A DNA stretch of 64,000 bases from JARIHD01 sp035758825 (GTDB lineage Bacteria; Patescibacteriota; Saccharimonadia; Saccharimonadales; UBA4665). Under the pieces are notes generated by a model, which was not told the DNA's origin, made no database searches, and saw only the letters and a list, made by a program, of their open reading frames with translations. The translations under genes were made by a program, and so were the position numbers. How positions within the stretch are numbered: position 1 is the first letter of the stretch; each line of letters begins with the position of its first letter. This document shows, in pieces, positions 38,885-49,000 of the stretch. The stretch spans positions 62,001 to 126,000 of the forward strand of contig DASTWA010000002.1 of NCBI GenBank assembly GCA_035758825.1, in the 5' to 3' direction.

Positions 38885-39655
38885 ATGATTGATTTTGAAG
38901 TTAAGGGTGCGATTTTTGATGTGGATGACACCCTGCTGGATAACAAGCCTGGTGTGCCAGGTCAGGGCTTACATGAGCGCTCACGCTTAGCTGCCGCACA
39001 TACAGTTGGCAAAGAGCATGGCATACCTGCACTTGAAGAACTTACGGCACAGCAAAACCTGGATGCATTTTTAAGCGCACCAGTTCACACGCTTGAGGCT
39101 GCCGTCTGGAACATTCTCGTAATGACAGGCGTTGCCGACAGCGAGGCAATAAATCCAGATAACCCCGTTTTTCAACAAATCGTTGCATTAAAAAATGAGC
39201 TTCACAAAGATATACTGCGTGAATTCGGTACAGAAGTGCCAGGTGCTGTAAATTTTGTAAGAGCATTGGGGCAAGGTAGTTTGCGAAACAGGCTTGCAAT
39301 AGCGAGTGCGGCTGTGAGGCAGGACGTTGATATATTCTTGGGGATGACGGGGCTTGACGCGATATTTCCTGACGAGCGTATTAAAACAAAGGAGTCGATC
39401 ACACATCCGAAGCCAAATCCCGAGGTCTTTAACCTAGCTTTTGCTTCATTGGGGCTCGGCGAAGAAGATAAGAGAAACGTCTGTGCGTTTGAGGACGATC
39501 CAAGAGGCATTATGGCCGCCAAAGCTGCTGGTTTGTACGTTTGTGCCATAACAACGCGATTTGACAGAAAAAGCCTTAGTGAGCTTGAGGTCGCACCCGA
39601 CTTAATTGCAGATAGCTATCAGGAGTTTGCCGGTTACTTTAGTTTAAGCATTTAA
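38885..39655 (+). CDS. HAD-superfamily hydrolase (phosphoglycolate phosphatase/PGMB-like)
   Basis: A 256-residue HAD enzyme. AIFDVDDTLLDNKPG (Asp12 nucleophile, Asp14 acid/base) is motif I, IASAAVRQDVD lies in motif II position, THPKPNPEVFNLA carries the motif III Lys, and VCAFEDDPRGIMAAKAAGL is motif IV with the Mg-binding acidic pair. The helical cap between motifs I and II is of C1 type, like beta-phosphoglucomutase and phosphoglycolate phosphatase. The substrate is unknown. It is a monocistronic gene facing the 180-residue membrane protein. Confidence 0.9.
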   Translation: MIDFEVKGAIFDVDDTLLDNKPGVPGQGLHERSRLAAAHTVGKEHGIPALEELTAQQNLDAFLSAPVHTLEAAVWNILVMTGVADSEAINPDNPVFQQIVALKNELHKDILREFGTEVPGAVNFVRALGQGSLRNRLAIASAAVRQDVDIFLGMTGLDAIFPDERIKTKESITHPKPNPEVFNLAFASLGLGEEDKRNVCAFEDDPRGIMAAKAAGLYVCAITTRFDRKSLSELEVAPDLIADSYQEFAGYFSLSI

Positions 39656-39665
39656 ACGGGAAATC

Positions 39666-40208
39666 TCAGTCAGCCGGCCGCAGGATGTGCTGGCAGGCAC
39701 TTTGCGCATCTCGGATTTGCTGCTGAGTAGCGTTAATGCTGGCAAAATCAAATGAGATTCCATCTTCGGTAATCGTAGCGTTTGGCAGACCAGGGAGACC
39801 GTTCTGGCGCATGCAGGCAGTCATCTCATCAGCCATCTCTTGGCTGACGCCATTTTTTGAGGTAGAGCTTTCTTCGGTGTTTTTGCCGGTAATGATTCGG
39901 CCGAACTTAATAAAGATCGCTCGTCCTTTGTCTATAATGGCATACCCCGTAACGCGCTGCTCCGGTTTGAGGTCAGTGCTCAGCACGCTTTGCAGTGAGA
40001 GAAACACCAGTATAGCCACAACTAGCACGCGTCCCCAGAGCAATACGCGCTTGTTGTTAGTGGATCGGCCCAGGGGCAGCAGCACTATCAGCGCGGCGCA
40101 GGCAAGTGCCACACCGGCGCCCCATTTCCCGGCGACAAACAACACTATACCCAGCAGGCCCAGGACAAGGCCGCCCGACCACTTTGCGATGTTTCTTGCA
40201 TTACTCAT
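39666..40208 (-). CDS. Membrane protein with C-terminal extracellular domain, 180 residues
   Basis: The N-terminal 75 residues form two to three membrane spans (GLVLGLLGIVLFVAGKWGAGVALACAALIVLLPLG and VLVVAILVFLSLQSVLS). The outer part, about 100 residues, ends in EMADEMTACMRQNGLPGLPNATITEDGISFDFASINATQQQIRDAQSACQHI, with two Cys that could form a disulfide. A TACTAT -10-like box lies 6 nt before the ATG. No family is recognised. Confidence 0.7.
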   Translation of the reverse strand: MSNARNIAKWSGGLVLGLLGIVLFVAGKWGAGVALACAALIVLLPLGRSTNNKRVLLWGRVLVVAILVFLSLQSVLSTDLKPEQRVTGYAIIDKGRAIFIKFGRIITGKNTEESSTSKNGVSQEMADEMTACMRQNGLPGLPNATITEDGISFDFASINATQQQIRDAQSACQHILRPAD

Positions 40209-40247
40209 ATTAGAATAGTAGCACTCTTAACTGAGAAATCGCTGCGA

Positions 40248-40706
40248 CTAGTTGGCCGGTAGGACATCGCAAACTCCTGGATCGTCAAAGCCTGGGTCGC
40301 CGCGAAGGACACAGACATGGCATGCCAGCCAGGAGGTAGCACTGCGCCTGTCGTTAAAAGCACGCACCCGGTTTTGCAGGTGTCTTTGGGCGACATCGGC
40401 TTCGAAAGCGATATGGCTTTCGGCTGGCAGGCCGTAAACGGCCATAACATCAAAATCAAGTAATTTAATGGTTTTGATTGATTCTTCCTCGGCTTCTTTG
40501 TTGCGCCCCTCGATACGGCTTGCATCGATGAGCACTATTACATTGCCGTATGACTGTCGCAGCTTTTGGGCTGCTTTCATTGACTCGTGACGGATTATCT
40601 CCACGCCTTCTTTTGTCTGATGCCCGGCCACAACAATTAGCAACACATGGTTAGATGTGATCTTGATCACATTGTCGTTAGGTATGAAGTGGCTGTCTGC
40701 TGGCAC
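40248..40706 (-). CDS. SpoIIAA/STAS-like protein
   Basis: A 152-residue protein starting at GTG 40706, 15 nt after the TPR gene stop, with AGGA upstream. VLLIVVAGHQTKEGVEIIRHESMKAAQKLRQSYGNVIVLIDASRIEG and FDVMAVYGLPAESHIAFEADVAQR give the alternating strand-helix pattern of SpoIIAA-like/STAS domains, which bind partner proteins in regulatory switches. The usual phosphorylatable Ser is not clear. The C-terminus has a short Cys-containing tail. It is in one operon with the TPR protein. Confidence 0.6.
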   Translation of the reverse strand: MPADSHFIPNDNVIKITSNHVLLIVVAGHQTKEGVEIIRHESMKAAQKLRQSYGNVIVLIDASRIEGRNKEAEEESIKTIKLLDFDVMAVYGLPAESHIAFEADVAQRHLQNRVRAFNDRRSATSWLACHVCVLRGDPGFDDPGVCDVLPAN

Positions 40707-40721
40707 GGGTAAAATTCCTGC

Positions 40722-41426
40722 TTATTGTACGCGCTTTAGGCCGGCTTGGGCGGCGGCGTTTGATGCATTCTTGTCAAGGACATCGCGGAAAGTGTCACGG
40801 GCTTTGTTTTTATCGCCTGACTGCTCGTAAGCGATACCGAGTAGCACCATGAGGTCCTGGTTGTCGGGGTTATTGCGCAAGGCGTCCCGGTAGACCTGGA
40901 CAGCGAGGTCTTTCTTGTCGAGCGTGTACAGATACAAATTAGCCAGGTTAATGTAAGCATTGGTCTGTTTTTTATTGATGTCAATTGACTTCTGGTAGGA
41001 GTCGATAGCCTTCTCGTAGTCGCCCAGGTCGCGGTAAACGTTGCCTAGGTTATTGCGCAAGGTGGCATCGTTGGAGGCGAGTTTTAGCTGCGCTTCGTAT
41101 TGTTCTTTGGCCTGGCCCACGTCACCAGTAGCATACAAGGCTACGGCATACTCTTGGCGAGCCTTGGGGTCGTTGCCGTCCTTTTTAACAGCATCGGCTA
41201 GGGCGGGCAACTGCTTTTGGTATGAGGCAATAATCGGGTTGTTCGAAATTTCTTTGGTGCTCTCATCGGAACGGGCGAACAACCATATGCCGATGCCGAT
41301 GGCAGCTGCCAAAACGACAAGAATGATAAGTGACAATTTACGGTGGGCTGACGCCCATTTCCATGCCTTGCGATGAATCCCCTTTTGGGCTGCCGAGTCT
41401 TTTTGTTCGGTGCCGGTCTTATTCAT
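40722..41426 (-). CDS. Membrane-anchored TPR protein
   Basis: A 234-residue protein. ATG 41426 is chosen because TACAAT (41439-41434, minus) lies 7 nt upstream; another ATG at 41432 almost touches that box. One membrane span at about 28-48 (LSLIILVVLAAAIGIGIWLF) precedes about four TPR units, e.g. ATLRNNLGNVYRDLGDYEKAIDSYQKSI and QTNAYINLANLYLYTLDKKDLAVQVYRDAL. It should act as an external or cytosolic scaffold for protein assembly. It directly follows the giant surface protein operon on the same strand but has its own promoter. Confidence 0.85.
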   Translation of the reverse strand: MNKTGTEQKDSAAQKGIHRKAWKWASAHRKLSLIILVVLAAAIGIGIWLFARSDESTKEISNNPIIASYQKQLPALADAVKKDGNDPKARQEYAVALYATGDVGQAKEQYEAQLKLASNDATLRNNLGNVYRDLGDYEKAIDSYQKSIDINKKQTNAYINLANLYLYTLDKKDLAVQVYRDALRNNPDNQDLMVLLGIAYEQSGDKNKARDTFRDVLDKNASNAAAQAGLKRVQ

Positions 41427-41433
41427 AAGCATA

Positions 41434-41439
41434 ATTGTA
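41434..41439 (-). promoter_or_regulatory. -10 box of the TPR gene
   Basis: TACAAT lies 7 nt before ATG 41426. Leaderless type. Confidence 0.45.
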
Positions 41440-41470
41440 TCACCCCTCCTTTAGGTGTGAAATGTTATTT

Positions 41471-44400
41471 TTATGGCGTTAAGAACATAATTAAGCGTTC
41501 GGTAAAGGTACGGCCTTTGATTGTAAGTCCGACTGAGGCGCTCTTGGTGCGGCCATCGGTGTGTTCGGCAATTATACTCAGCTGGTTCCCGGGGATGTGA
41601 TCACGGTCAATGTACATACTCCAGCGACCCAGGGCGTCGCTGGTCGCCGAACCGAGTACTAAGCCTTGCTCGGTCTTGAGCCGGATGGCCTTATTGGCTT
41701 GCGCAGTGCCGGTTACCACAATCTTTCCATCCAAAGGCGCAACCAACGAGCGGGCGCGCGGCGTCTTGATGACCGGAAAGGCAGAGGTAGGCAATGGTAC
41801 TGCGACCACTTCTTTGCCGGGAGCAGTGGCTTGCTGGCTGGGCTTTTCGCTGTATACATAAATCGTCCGGGTGGTTTCGTGATTAATGACAGTCGTGCCG
41901 CCGGTGCCGCCGCCCGGCGTGGTGCCGGTATCCGTATCGCCACCGCTGGGAGCTATGCTGATCTGTTGTGTCGCATCTGCAAGCCCGTTGGATGCGACTG
42001 TCAGGATTTTGGAGCCGGCATAGCTGTCCTTGTAATAGATCGTGGTGCAGTTCAAGCCCATGCCAAGAGTGGCTTGGTAAGACTCCCAGGGACCATCGGC
42101 ACTTTGGCTGAACCGGCCGCCGCCGCTTGCGGACGACAAGTTCAGAGTCCGGTCCTGCGCAGTAATCACGGCATTGCCATAGCGGTCTTGAATGCAAACG
42201 GTAATCGGCTCGCTGACGGCATTGAGCGCCAGTTGCTGGGGAGGGGTAGTGATTGCCAACTTAGCCGGATCACCGACGCTAACAGTAAATGGCAATGACG
42301 TCCCGGTCAGGTTGCCTTCGGTTAATGTCAGAGTCGTCGTCTCGGCTGCCACCAGCGTTATCTGCGGGGCAGGCTGTGCCACGCCATTAACGAAGGTAAC
42401 GGTAGCGGGGTAGGTGGGAGTCGTTCCGTCGGGGCCGTTACTGGGGCCGCTGAATGCGACTGTTTTGGTGCCATTATAGGAAACGACAGTGTTGCCGTCG
42501 GAGTCTACCAGTTTGATTGCTGGCGAGAAAGGAACTCCTGCCGTAACATTGTCCGGTATGGTAATGATAAATCCGTTACCGTTAGCCGTCGCTGTAAAGG
42601 CAACCGGGGACCCGGTTACGCCCGAAGCGCGTGCCTCAAGGGTGTTGTTGTTCTCGCCGGGTGTTGCGCCCAATGTCCAGGTTACTTGTGCAGTGCCGTC
42701 GTCGGCGGTAGTTACTGGGCTAGCACCCACCGACCCGCCGCCGCTGGTGACAGCAAATGCTACGGCATAGCCATCCTTTTGGTTGTCGTAGGCATCAAAT
42801 ACTTGCACAACGAGCGGCAAGGGCAAAGCCTGGGCCACGGGCCCGGTCTGGTTGTCGCCGCTCACTTTGGTTATATGATCGGCAGCAGCAGCGCCCACAA
42901 GAATAGTGCCGCTCGTCCCGGATTTGGCACCCTCGGTGGCCTTGAGGGTTACTGCTTCTTTCTTGTACAAGGTCACGGCAGCAATCCCGACGCCATCTGT
43001 AAACTCCACCGAGGCAGGGTAGTTGGGCGGCGTGCCATCGGGAGCGTTGCCGGGGTTTGCAAAGGCCACGCTTTTACTGCCGTCATAACCGGTGTCGACA
43101 TTGCCAAAGTCATCATAGGCAGTAATGGTTGCGTCGAAGGCTTGCCCGGCGGTGGCGGTGGCGGGAGCCGAAACGGCCAGAGTATTTGCCGGTGCGCCGC
43201 CAATGGTTATAAAGTCGGACTGGCCGGTAAGCGCACCGCGGGCAACGCTAAGCTTAACGGTTTCTGCCTTTACCAGCGTCACCGATGCCGTGGCAACGCC
43301 GCCCGAGAACGTTGCATTTGTGGGGTATGTCGGCGTTGTGCCGTCGGGAGCATTTCCAGGACCGCTAAAGCTCACAGTCTGGCTGCCGGTATAACCTGTA
43401 ACCGTGTTGCCGTCGGCATCAACAACCCTGATAGTCACCAGGAAGGCTTGGCCCGAAACCGCCGTAGAGGGGGCCGTAACGACCAGGCGGTTAGCATTGC
43501 CTGGGTTAACTGTTATGGTCCCGGTGGAATCACTCAAGCTGCCATCGGTAAAGCTGATCGTACCGGAGGCAGGAGCGGTAGTGGGCGCGAAGGTTACGGT
43601 GTTGGCAGCAGAGACCGCGACAGCCGGGGCAAGCGTGCCACCGCTGGTCCAGTCCCCATTCACCAGGCCTGTCCAGTTACCGCTCACATCATAACCGGCA
43701 GCATAAAGCGGCAAGGTTTGGTCGGCAGTAAGCGTACTGGTGGTTACTTCGGTGGCGGCCGAGGTACTGCCATTCACAATCTTTACACCGGTGCGGGTGC
43801 CAGCCACAATTGCGACAGTCTGGTTGCCGGTCTTGCCATTGGCGCTGGTAGCGGTAAAGGTCCGGCTGCCCGCTTGGCCGGTGTAGGTGAGCTGTCCGGC
43901 CAGGTTGGCGACGCCGTTTACAAAACTATTGGCCTGAGTGAGTGACCCGCCGGTTACAGAGCCGCTGCTTACGGTAACGGTAACATTGTTCGACGAGGCG
44001 TCAAAGTCGGTTACGGTATTGCCGCCGGCATCCTGGGCAATAATGGTAGCCGTGGTAAACGGCTGCGCGTTCGGCTGGTTGTTGTTGAGGTTGACGGCCA
44101 ACTTAGCGAAGGGGCCTACCGTAAAGTTGATGGGGCTGGAGGTGCTGTTGACACTACCCGCCGTAGCCCTAAAGCTGTGCTGCGTCGCCGTGCCGACGTA
44201 CTTCATGGCACCGGCCAGGTTGGCGACGCCGTTTACAAAGCTGCCTGCTTGGTTGAGTACGTTATTGCTCGAAGCTCCAAGGCCACTCACTGTTCCGGCG
44301 CTCGCCGACTCGGTAATAGTAACATTGGTCGATTGGGCATCGAAGTCGGTTATCGTGTTGCCGTCAACGTCCTTGGCGGTCAGGGTGTTGGTACCGGTGA

Positions 44401-45991
44401 AGGCAGTGTCGATGCGCTGCGGGTCGGTCAGGTTAAAGTCAAAATGATGCAACGCACCGCCGGCAAGCGTTACGCCGGCAGTGTCGCTCTTGCCGTCGGC
44501 AGTAGTTGCCGTAACAGTGTAGCTGCCGCTTTGGCCAACGAGCTGCAATCTGTTTGTTAGGTTGGCCACGCCATTTGCAAAGTCCGCCCCCAATGTTAGC
44601 TGTGCGCTACCGGTGCCGCCTAAGCCGGCTACGCTGGCCGTTCCCGGGGCAACGGTAAAGGTAATGTTGTTGCTGGCAGCCGAGAATGTCGTCATGGTGT
44701 TGCCAAAATTATCAAGTGCGGTGAGCGTGTTGGTGCCGGTGAAGGCGGTGCGGTTCTTTTGGGCATTTGCCAAAACGAGATCAATACTACCCAAAGTGTC
44801 ACTACTGGTAACAGTGGCAGCGAGTGTGCCTTCCAGCCAGTCTGGAGTAGCAGGCGCGGACTTATCGGCGGTGAGCGTCCAACTGCCTGCCTTTTCGTCG
44901 TAATAGCAGAACTGGGCGGTGCTGTTGCCGGTGGCAATATCCACACTGGTTACCACGGTATCGGTGCAGATACCCGCGCTCACCGCATAGAATTTCTTGT
45001 TGGCGCCGGTCGAGTTAGAAGAGAGGGCAACCGTGGTGTCGCTGGTAACATTGGCGGGATTGCCGTTGGAATCGCGGGCTTCGATGGTCAGCACGGCAGA
45101 TTTATTGCCAGCAGCCAGGGTGGGTGCACTGGACAAAAATCCGATGCGGGTCGGTTCGGGCGGCGTGGCCGTCATGGGGGCGGATTCCTGGCTTTGCGCT
45201 GCCGGTTCATAGTAGTTGGGAGTGTGGGCGCCCCATTCGTAGCGGACGCCAATCTTGTAGCGATAGGTGTCTGTTAGATTGACGCTGGTGTCAGTATAGG
45301 TAACTGTGGCACCGGCATTCTGAGACACGCTACCTACTGCCGAGTATGACCCGCCATTCACGCTGCGGTATACCGTGTAACCCGTGACCAGACCGGGGCC
45401 AGCGCCGCCGGATGCGCCGGTGCTGTTGTCCCAAAGCGCTTGCCATCCCACTATAATTGACGAGGAAGAACTGGACTGTAACTGCGGGGTCGGGATGCGT
45501 TCCATGACGACGTCACGGTAGTCGATCTGAAGGTTGGCGATCATACTCAGTGTAAGGGTAGCTTTGGCGCTGCCCACCCAGGACTCGCCGGTCCAGCCGT
45601 TCAGGCCGTCTCTGGTTTCGAGCACGATGGTCGGAATATTGCCAGCCGTGGGCACGGGGTTGTTCCAAGCACTGGAACCAACGTCCCAGGCAGTAACCGC
45701 CGGGTCGCCGAACTCCGGCTGTACAGTGATTCGGCCGGGAACGGGGTCGGCATCGGTGGTACTGAACTGTCCATCGACATCGGTTCGGTACGAATACGCC
45801 CGGGCAAACGCGTTCGGCGTGGTCAGGTCACCAGCTGCCTTGCCGGTTGAATCGTTCTTGTAAAAAACATAGGCGGTCGGATAAAGCGGATTGGCAGCCA
45901 TCGCCGTCCCAACTGCGATGCCAATCACAGTCAATCCCGCTAATGCGCCGAGGACAACAGATGTAAACCGTTTGTTTTTGTTTTGCCACAT
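41471..45991 (-). CDS. Exported multi-domain Ig-like (Big/invasin-type) surface protein, 1506 residues
   Basis: ATG 45991 gives a clean signal peptide (MWQNKNKRFTSVVLGALAG... ending near GTAMAA); an ATG at 46012 would add seven residues. After a secreted domain, an Fn3-like domain spans about 150-280 (IIVGWQALWDNSTG, YTVYRSVNGGSYS). About ten Ig-like modules of 85-105 residues follow, several with 'D-x-x-G-N-x-V-T/D-x-[FY]' strands; one has the YYKDSYAGSKILTV signature also found in the giant neighbour. The C-terminal domain (PLDGKIVVTGTAQANKAIRL to SVGLTIKG) resembles Big_6-type domains. No LPxTG or C-terminal membrane anchor is seen. A role in adhesion to a host or surface is likely. It starts 28 nt after the giant gene and is probably in the same operon. 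Confidence 0.82.
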   Translation of the reverse strand: MWQNKNKRFTSVVLGALAGLTVIGIAVGTAMAANPLYPTAYVFYKNDSTGKAAGDLTTPNAFARAYSYRTDVDGQFSTTDADPVPGRITVQPEFGDPAVTAWDVGSSAWNNPVPTAGNIPTIVLETRDGLNGWTGESWVGSAKATLTLSMIANLQIDYRDVVMERIPTPQLQSSSSSSIIVGWQALWDNSTGASGGAGPGLVTGYTVYRSVNGGSYSAVGSVSQNAGATVTYTDTSVNLTDTYRYKIGVRYEWGAHTPNYYEPAAQSQESAPMTATPPEPTRIGFLSSAPTLAAGNKSAVLTIEARDSNGNPANVTSDTTVALSSNSTGANKKFYAVSAGICTDTVVTSVDIATGNSTAQFCYYDEKAGSWTLTADKSAPATPDWLEGTLAATVTSSDTLGSIDLVLANAQKNRTAFTGTNTLTALDNFGNTMTTFSAASNNITFTVAPGTASVAGLGGTGSAQLTLGADFANGVANLTNRLQLVGQSGSYTVTATTADGKSDTAGVTLAGGALHHFDFNLTDPQRIDTAFTGTNTLTAKDVDGNTITDFDAQSTNVTITESASAGTVSGLGASSNNVLNQAGSFVNGVANLAGAMKYVGTATQHSFRATAGSVNSTSSPINFTVGPFAKLAVNLNNNQPNAQPFTTATIIAQDAGGNTVTDFDASSNNVTVTVSSGSVTGGSLTQANSFVNGVANLAGQLTYTGQAGSRTFTATSANGKTGNQTVAIVAGTRTGVKIVNGSTSAATEVTTSTLTADQTLPLYAAGYDVSGNWTGLVNGDWTSGGTLAPAVAVSAANTVTFAPTTAPASGTISFTDGSLSDSTGTITVNPGNANRLVVTAPSTAVSGQAFLVTIRVVDADGNTVTGYTGSQTVSFSGPGNAPDGTTPTYPTNATFSGGVATASVTLVKAETVKLSVARGALTGQSDFITIGGAPANTLAVSAPATATAGQAFDATITAYDDFGNVDTGYDGSKSVAFANPGNAPDGTPPNYPASVEFTDGVGIAAVTLYKKEAVTLKATEGAKSGTSGTILVGAAAADHITKVSGDNQTGPVAQALPLPLVVQVFDAYDNQKDGYAVAFAVTSGGGSVGASPVTTADDGTAQVTWTLGATPGENNNTLEARASGVTGSPVAFTATANGNGFIITIPDNVTAGVPFSPAIKLVDSDGNTVVSYNGTKTVAFSGPSNGPDGTTPTYPATVTFVNGVAQPAPQITLVAAETTTLTLTEGNLTGTSLPFTVSVGDPAKLAITTPPQQLALNAVSEPITVCIQDRYGNAVITAQDRTLNLSSASGGGRFSQSADGPWESYQATLGMGLNCTTIYYKDSYAGSKILTVASNGLADATQQISIAPSGGDTDTGTTPGGGTGGTTVINHETTRTIYVYSEKPSQQATAPGKEVVAVPLPTSAFPVIKTPRARSLVAPLDGKIVVTGTAQANKAIRLKTEQGLVLGSATSDALGRWSMYIDRDHIPGNQLSIIAEHTDGRTKSASVGLTIKGRTFTERLIMFLTP

Positions 45992-46019
45992 AGTTGTTAT
46001 GCTTCTTATCATAATATCA

Positions 46020-49000
46020 TCACTTGTACGGATTGATTACTAATGGCGGCGTCCAGTACAGCGGCAGTTGGCCGCCAGAGAGCTGCAAATACACGCCATC
46101 GCCAGGTTTGATCTCGAAGTCAGCGCCCGTCCAGCGGTGCAGCGGGGTGCTGTAGAAGTACTGGGTAGAAGCGTTTTGGGTGTTCGCCCCCCAAACGCCT
46201 ACGCGCTCAATGTAACGTTTGCGCTCATTGCCAGCCGTGCCAGTCAAGGCACCTTCGATATCTTTGACGACGTCGGATACTTTACCGTACTTGCTGGTGT
46301 AAGGAATGGATATCCAGTTGACGTTCGAAACACCAACGTCGTTTGACAACAGATTGAGCGATTGTACTTGGTCGGTGCCGACGATCGTCCAGTCAAAACC
46401 GTTCTCGTAGGTTGCCGAAAGATACACGCCCGAGCCGGGGGCAATCTCGAAGTCAGTCCCAATCCAGCGGTTGGTCGCTGTGCTGTAGAAGTAGGCGCTG
46501 GATGCCGCCTGGTTAGTGGGATTCCAAAGAGCAACGCGGTTAATCTTACGGTTTCGTGGATTGGGGGCGTTGCCGACTGTTGCGCCTTCGATATTTTTTA
46601 CGATGTCGGACGCCTTGAGCAGCTTAGCGGTCGTTTGCGCGCCATTGGTGTATGACGTGGCGTTATACGGCAAAGCCACCCAGTTTACACTGCCTATGCC
46701 TTCGGTGGCATTGGTCACAAAATGCTTTTTGACCGAGACGGCCATAGTCGAGTAACCGCTTTCACCGGCACCATTCTCGGCACGTACGAGATAGTAGTAC
46801 ACGCTGCCCGGCTGGTCTGCCTGGAGCTGGCTCCAGTTGACGGTCGTGCTGGTGGACGGCGCACTGATACGGGCCATTTCTTTCCATTGGGTTGTGTCGT
46901 CGTCACCGACATTCTGTTGGATAGCCGTTTCGCAGAACGGCGTTGTGGCGCCAGCGTCACCGTAGCGCTTGCCAGCTTTGATCTGGTCTATCGTACAAGG
47001 GTCAGTAAATAGAGTGGCATTTTTGTTTTGGCTGCGGTAAACCACATATGTAGAGGCGTACTGGGATGCGTCCCAGGTAAATTTGAGGTCGTAGGTTTCG
47101 CTCTGTGCCGGGTCGCTGGTTACAATTTTCTCGATTGCAAAGTTCTTGGGCGCCAGGGCAGGGTTGTTCTGGAAGAAGATGTCAAAATGGTTGTCTTCGG
47201 CCAGCGTCTGGTTAACGCCAGAGTCGAAGATGCGGCCGTACAGGAAGTAAGCGTTCTCAAAGGTTTCGCTAGTGGCATTAAGGCCGGTAGTGGGCATCGA
47301 CCCGGCGTATACGCCCACCCCGGTACGAGTCAGATCGCCCAGCGTCTGCAAGTAAGCGGCGCCGGGTACGTCCGTACCGTTGTCGTCCCTAAAGTTGACC
47401 GTAAAGTTCGCCGGGTCGGTAGCTACGCCGTTAAAGAACGTACTCACGGTGTACGGCAGTGGCTGTCCAATAGACTTATTGTTGGGGTCATAGTCGATGC
47501 GCATCGTCCAGCCAGAAATATGCACCGGCACGGTAGTTACTCCCGTCACACCTGATACCGGATCAGCGGCTGCGACTTCGAGGGTGTAATCGCCTTCGGT
47601 GGTCACAATACCGTCGATCGGCTCCAGGTGATACGTGTAACTGCTGGCGTTGCTGACCGATTGAGTGGCCAAAACCGATCCGCCCGGGCTGCGCCAGGTC
47701 AAGGTGAGGTTGGCAGCCTTTTGCGTGCCGCTGGCTTTATCTTTGACCGTGATTGCAAAGTCACTGCGAGCAGAGTACTGGCCGTTACTGTTCTTGGCAA
47801 AAATGAGGGTACTCGGCTCGTAGTAGTGGCTGTTGTTGTTTACTTGCAAGCTCGTTGCAACGTCAACCTGCAGGGCGCGGACGGTCACTGCCAGGGTGGC
47901 ATTTGTTATACCCGGGTCGTCGGTGTTGCCCTGCCAGTCAGCAGCGGTCAGTGTGGCGTCGCCCACACGGGTATCGCGGTAGTAGACGTTTACCGAGCTT
48001 AGGTGGGCGGGTATGGTGGCCACCAGCGTTGAGCTCCAGGGGCCGTCGGAGCTAAGCGCATATTCGCCTGCGCCAGACGACGAGGTAAGCCGGACTTGGT
48101 ATCCGCCGTCAGGGGCGTTGGCGGCCTGGCCGTTAGCGTCTATAGCCTGGACGGTAATCGGACCCGTGGCAGTGTCGGCGTTCATGGTCAGCGGTGGCAG
48201 GACGCCGGTAAACTGCAGCCCGGCGATGGGGCCGGCGGTGTTCTTGCCCACCTGAATGTCGTACTGCGTGCCGGTAACGCCGTTCTGGTCGGTGACCGTT
48301 ACCGACTTCAGCCCTTCGCGCAGGAAGGCGACGCCATTGGTAAAGGTATGGATACTCTTGTCGGATGCCCTAAAGGTGTACGGCTCAGGCAATATGGCGT
48401 CACTGTCGCTCGAGGTAAAGGTGATGGTGCCCTGGTAGTCATCGATGATGTAATTCTCGGCATCCTGAGCAACGACGACCACCGAACTTGGCGTACCCTG
48501 GACTTGCGGCGTCGAGATGTTGGTGACCAGGAAGTGGTCGATGACCTGTTTGATGATGGTTGCGCCTTGCGAGGCGTTGGTAAGGCCGGTGTCGGGGGTA
48601 ACCGGCAGATTGTCGCTGGCTGTTATGGTTGGCGTCCCCACTACAATATCGTGGTAGTAGAAGCGGGCCGCTGACTGCCCAGCAGGGATGGTTACGTAGT
48701 TAATCCCCCACGGGCCAGCTGTATTGAGGGAGAATTCTGCGGATGTAGACGGCGTCGTACTGCGGAGGTAAACAACCGTGTCGCGGGTCGCGGGCACAGC
48801 AACGCCGTGCCGGTTGCGAAGCTCGATTACATAAGGGGCAGAGGTATGGCGGGCAATTGTCTGACGGGCGGGGTTGGTAAAGACTATTGCTACCGGCTCA
48901 CCGGCAGTAACGTTGATGGTAGCGATACCATTTGACCAGCCAGTGTCGGGGCTAGAAGGCGAGGCGTCGGCCGCGGTCAGCGTATCACTGGCGGCAGCTT

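Noticed and set aside
40217..40224. TAGCACTC half-site upstream of the 180-residue membrane protein, considered as a second CIRCE
   Set aside because: No matching right arm occurs at the 9-nt spacing.
42686..43945. A 419-residue plus-strand frame antisense to the 1506-residue surface protein
   Set aside because: It has no start signal or domain; long antisense frames arise from the G/C-rich third positions of the repeat protein.
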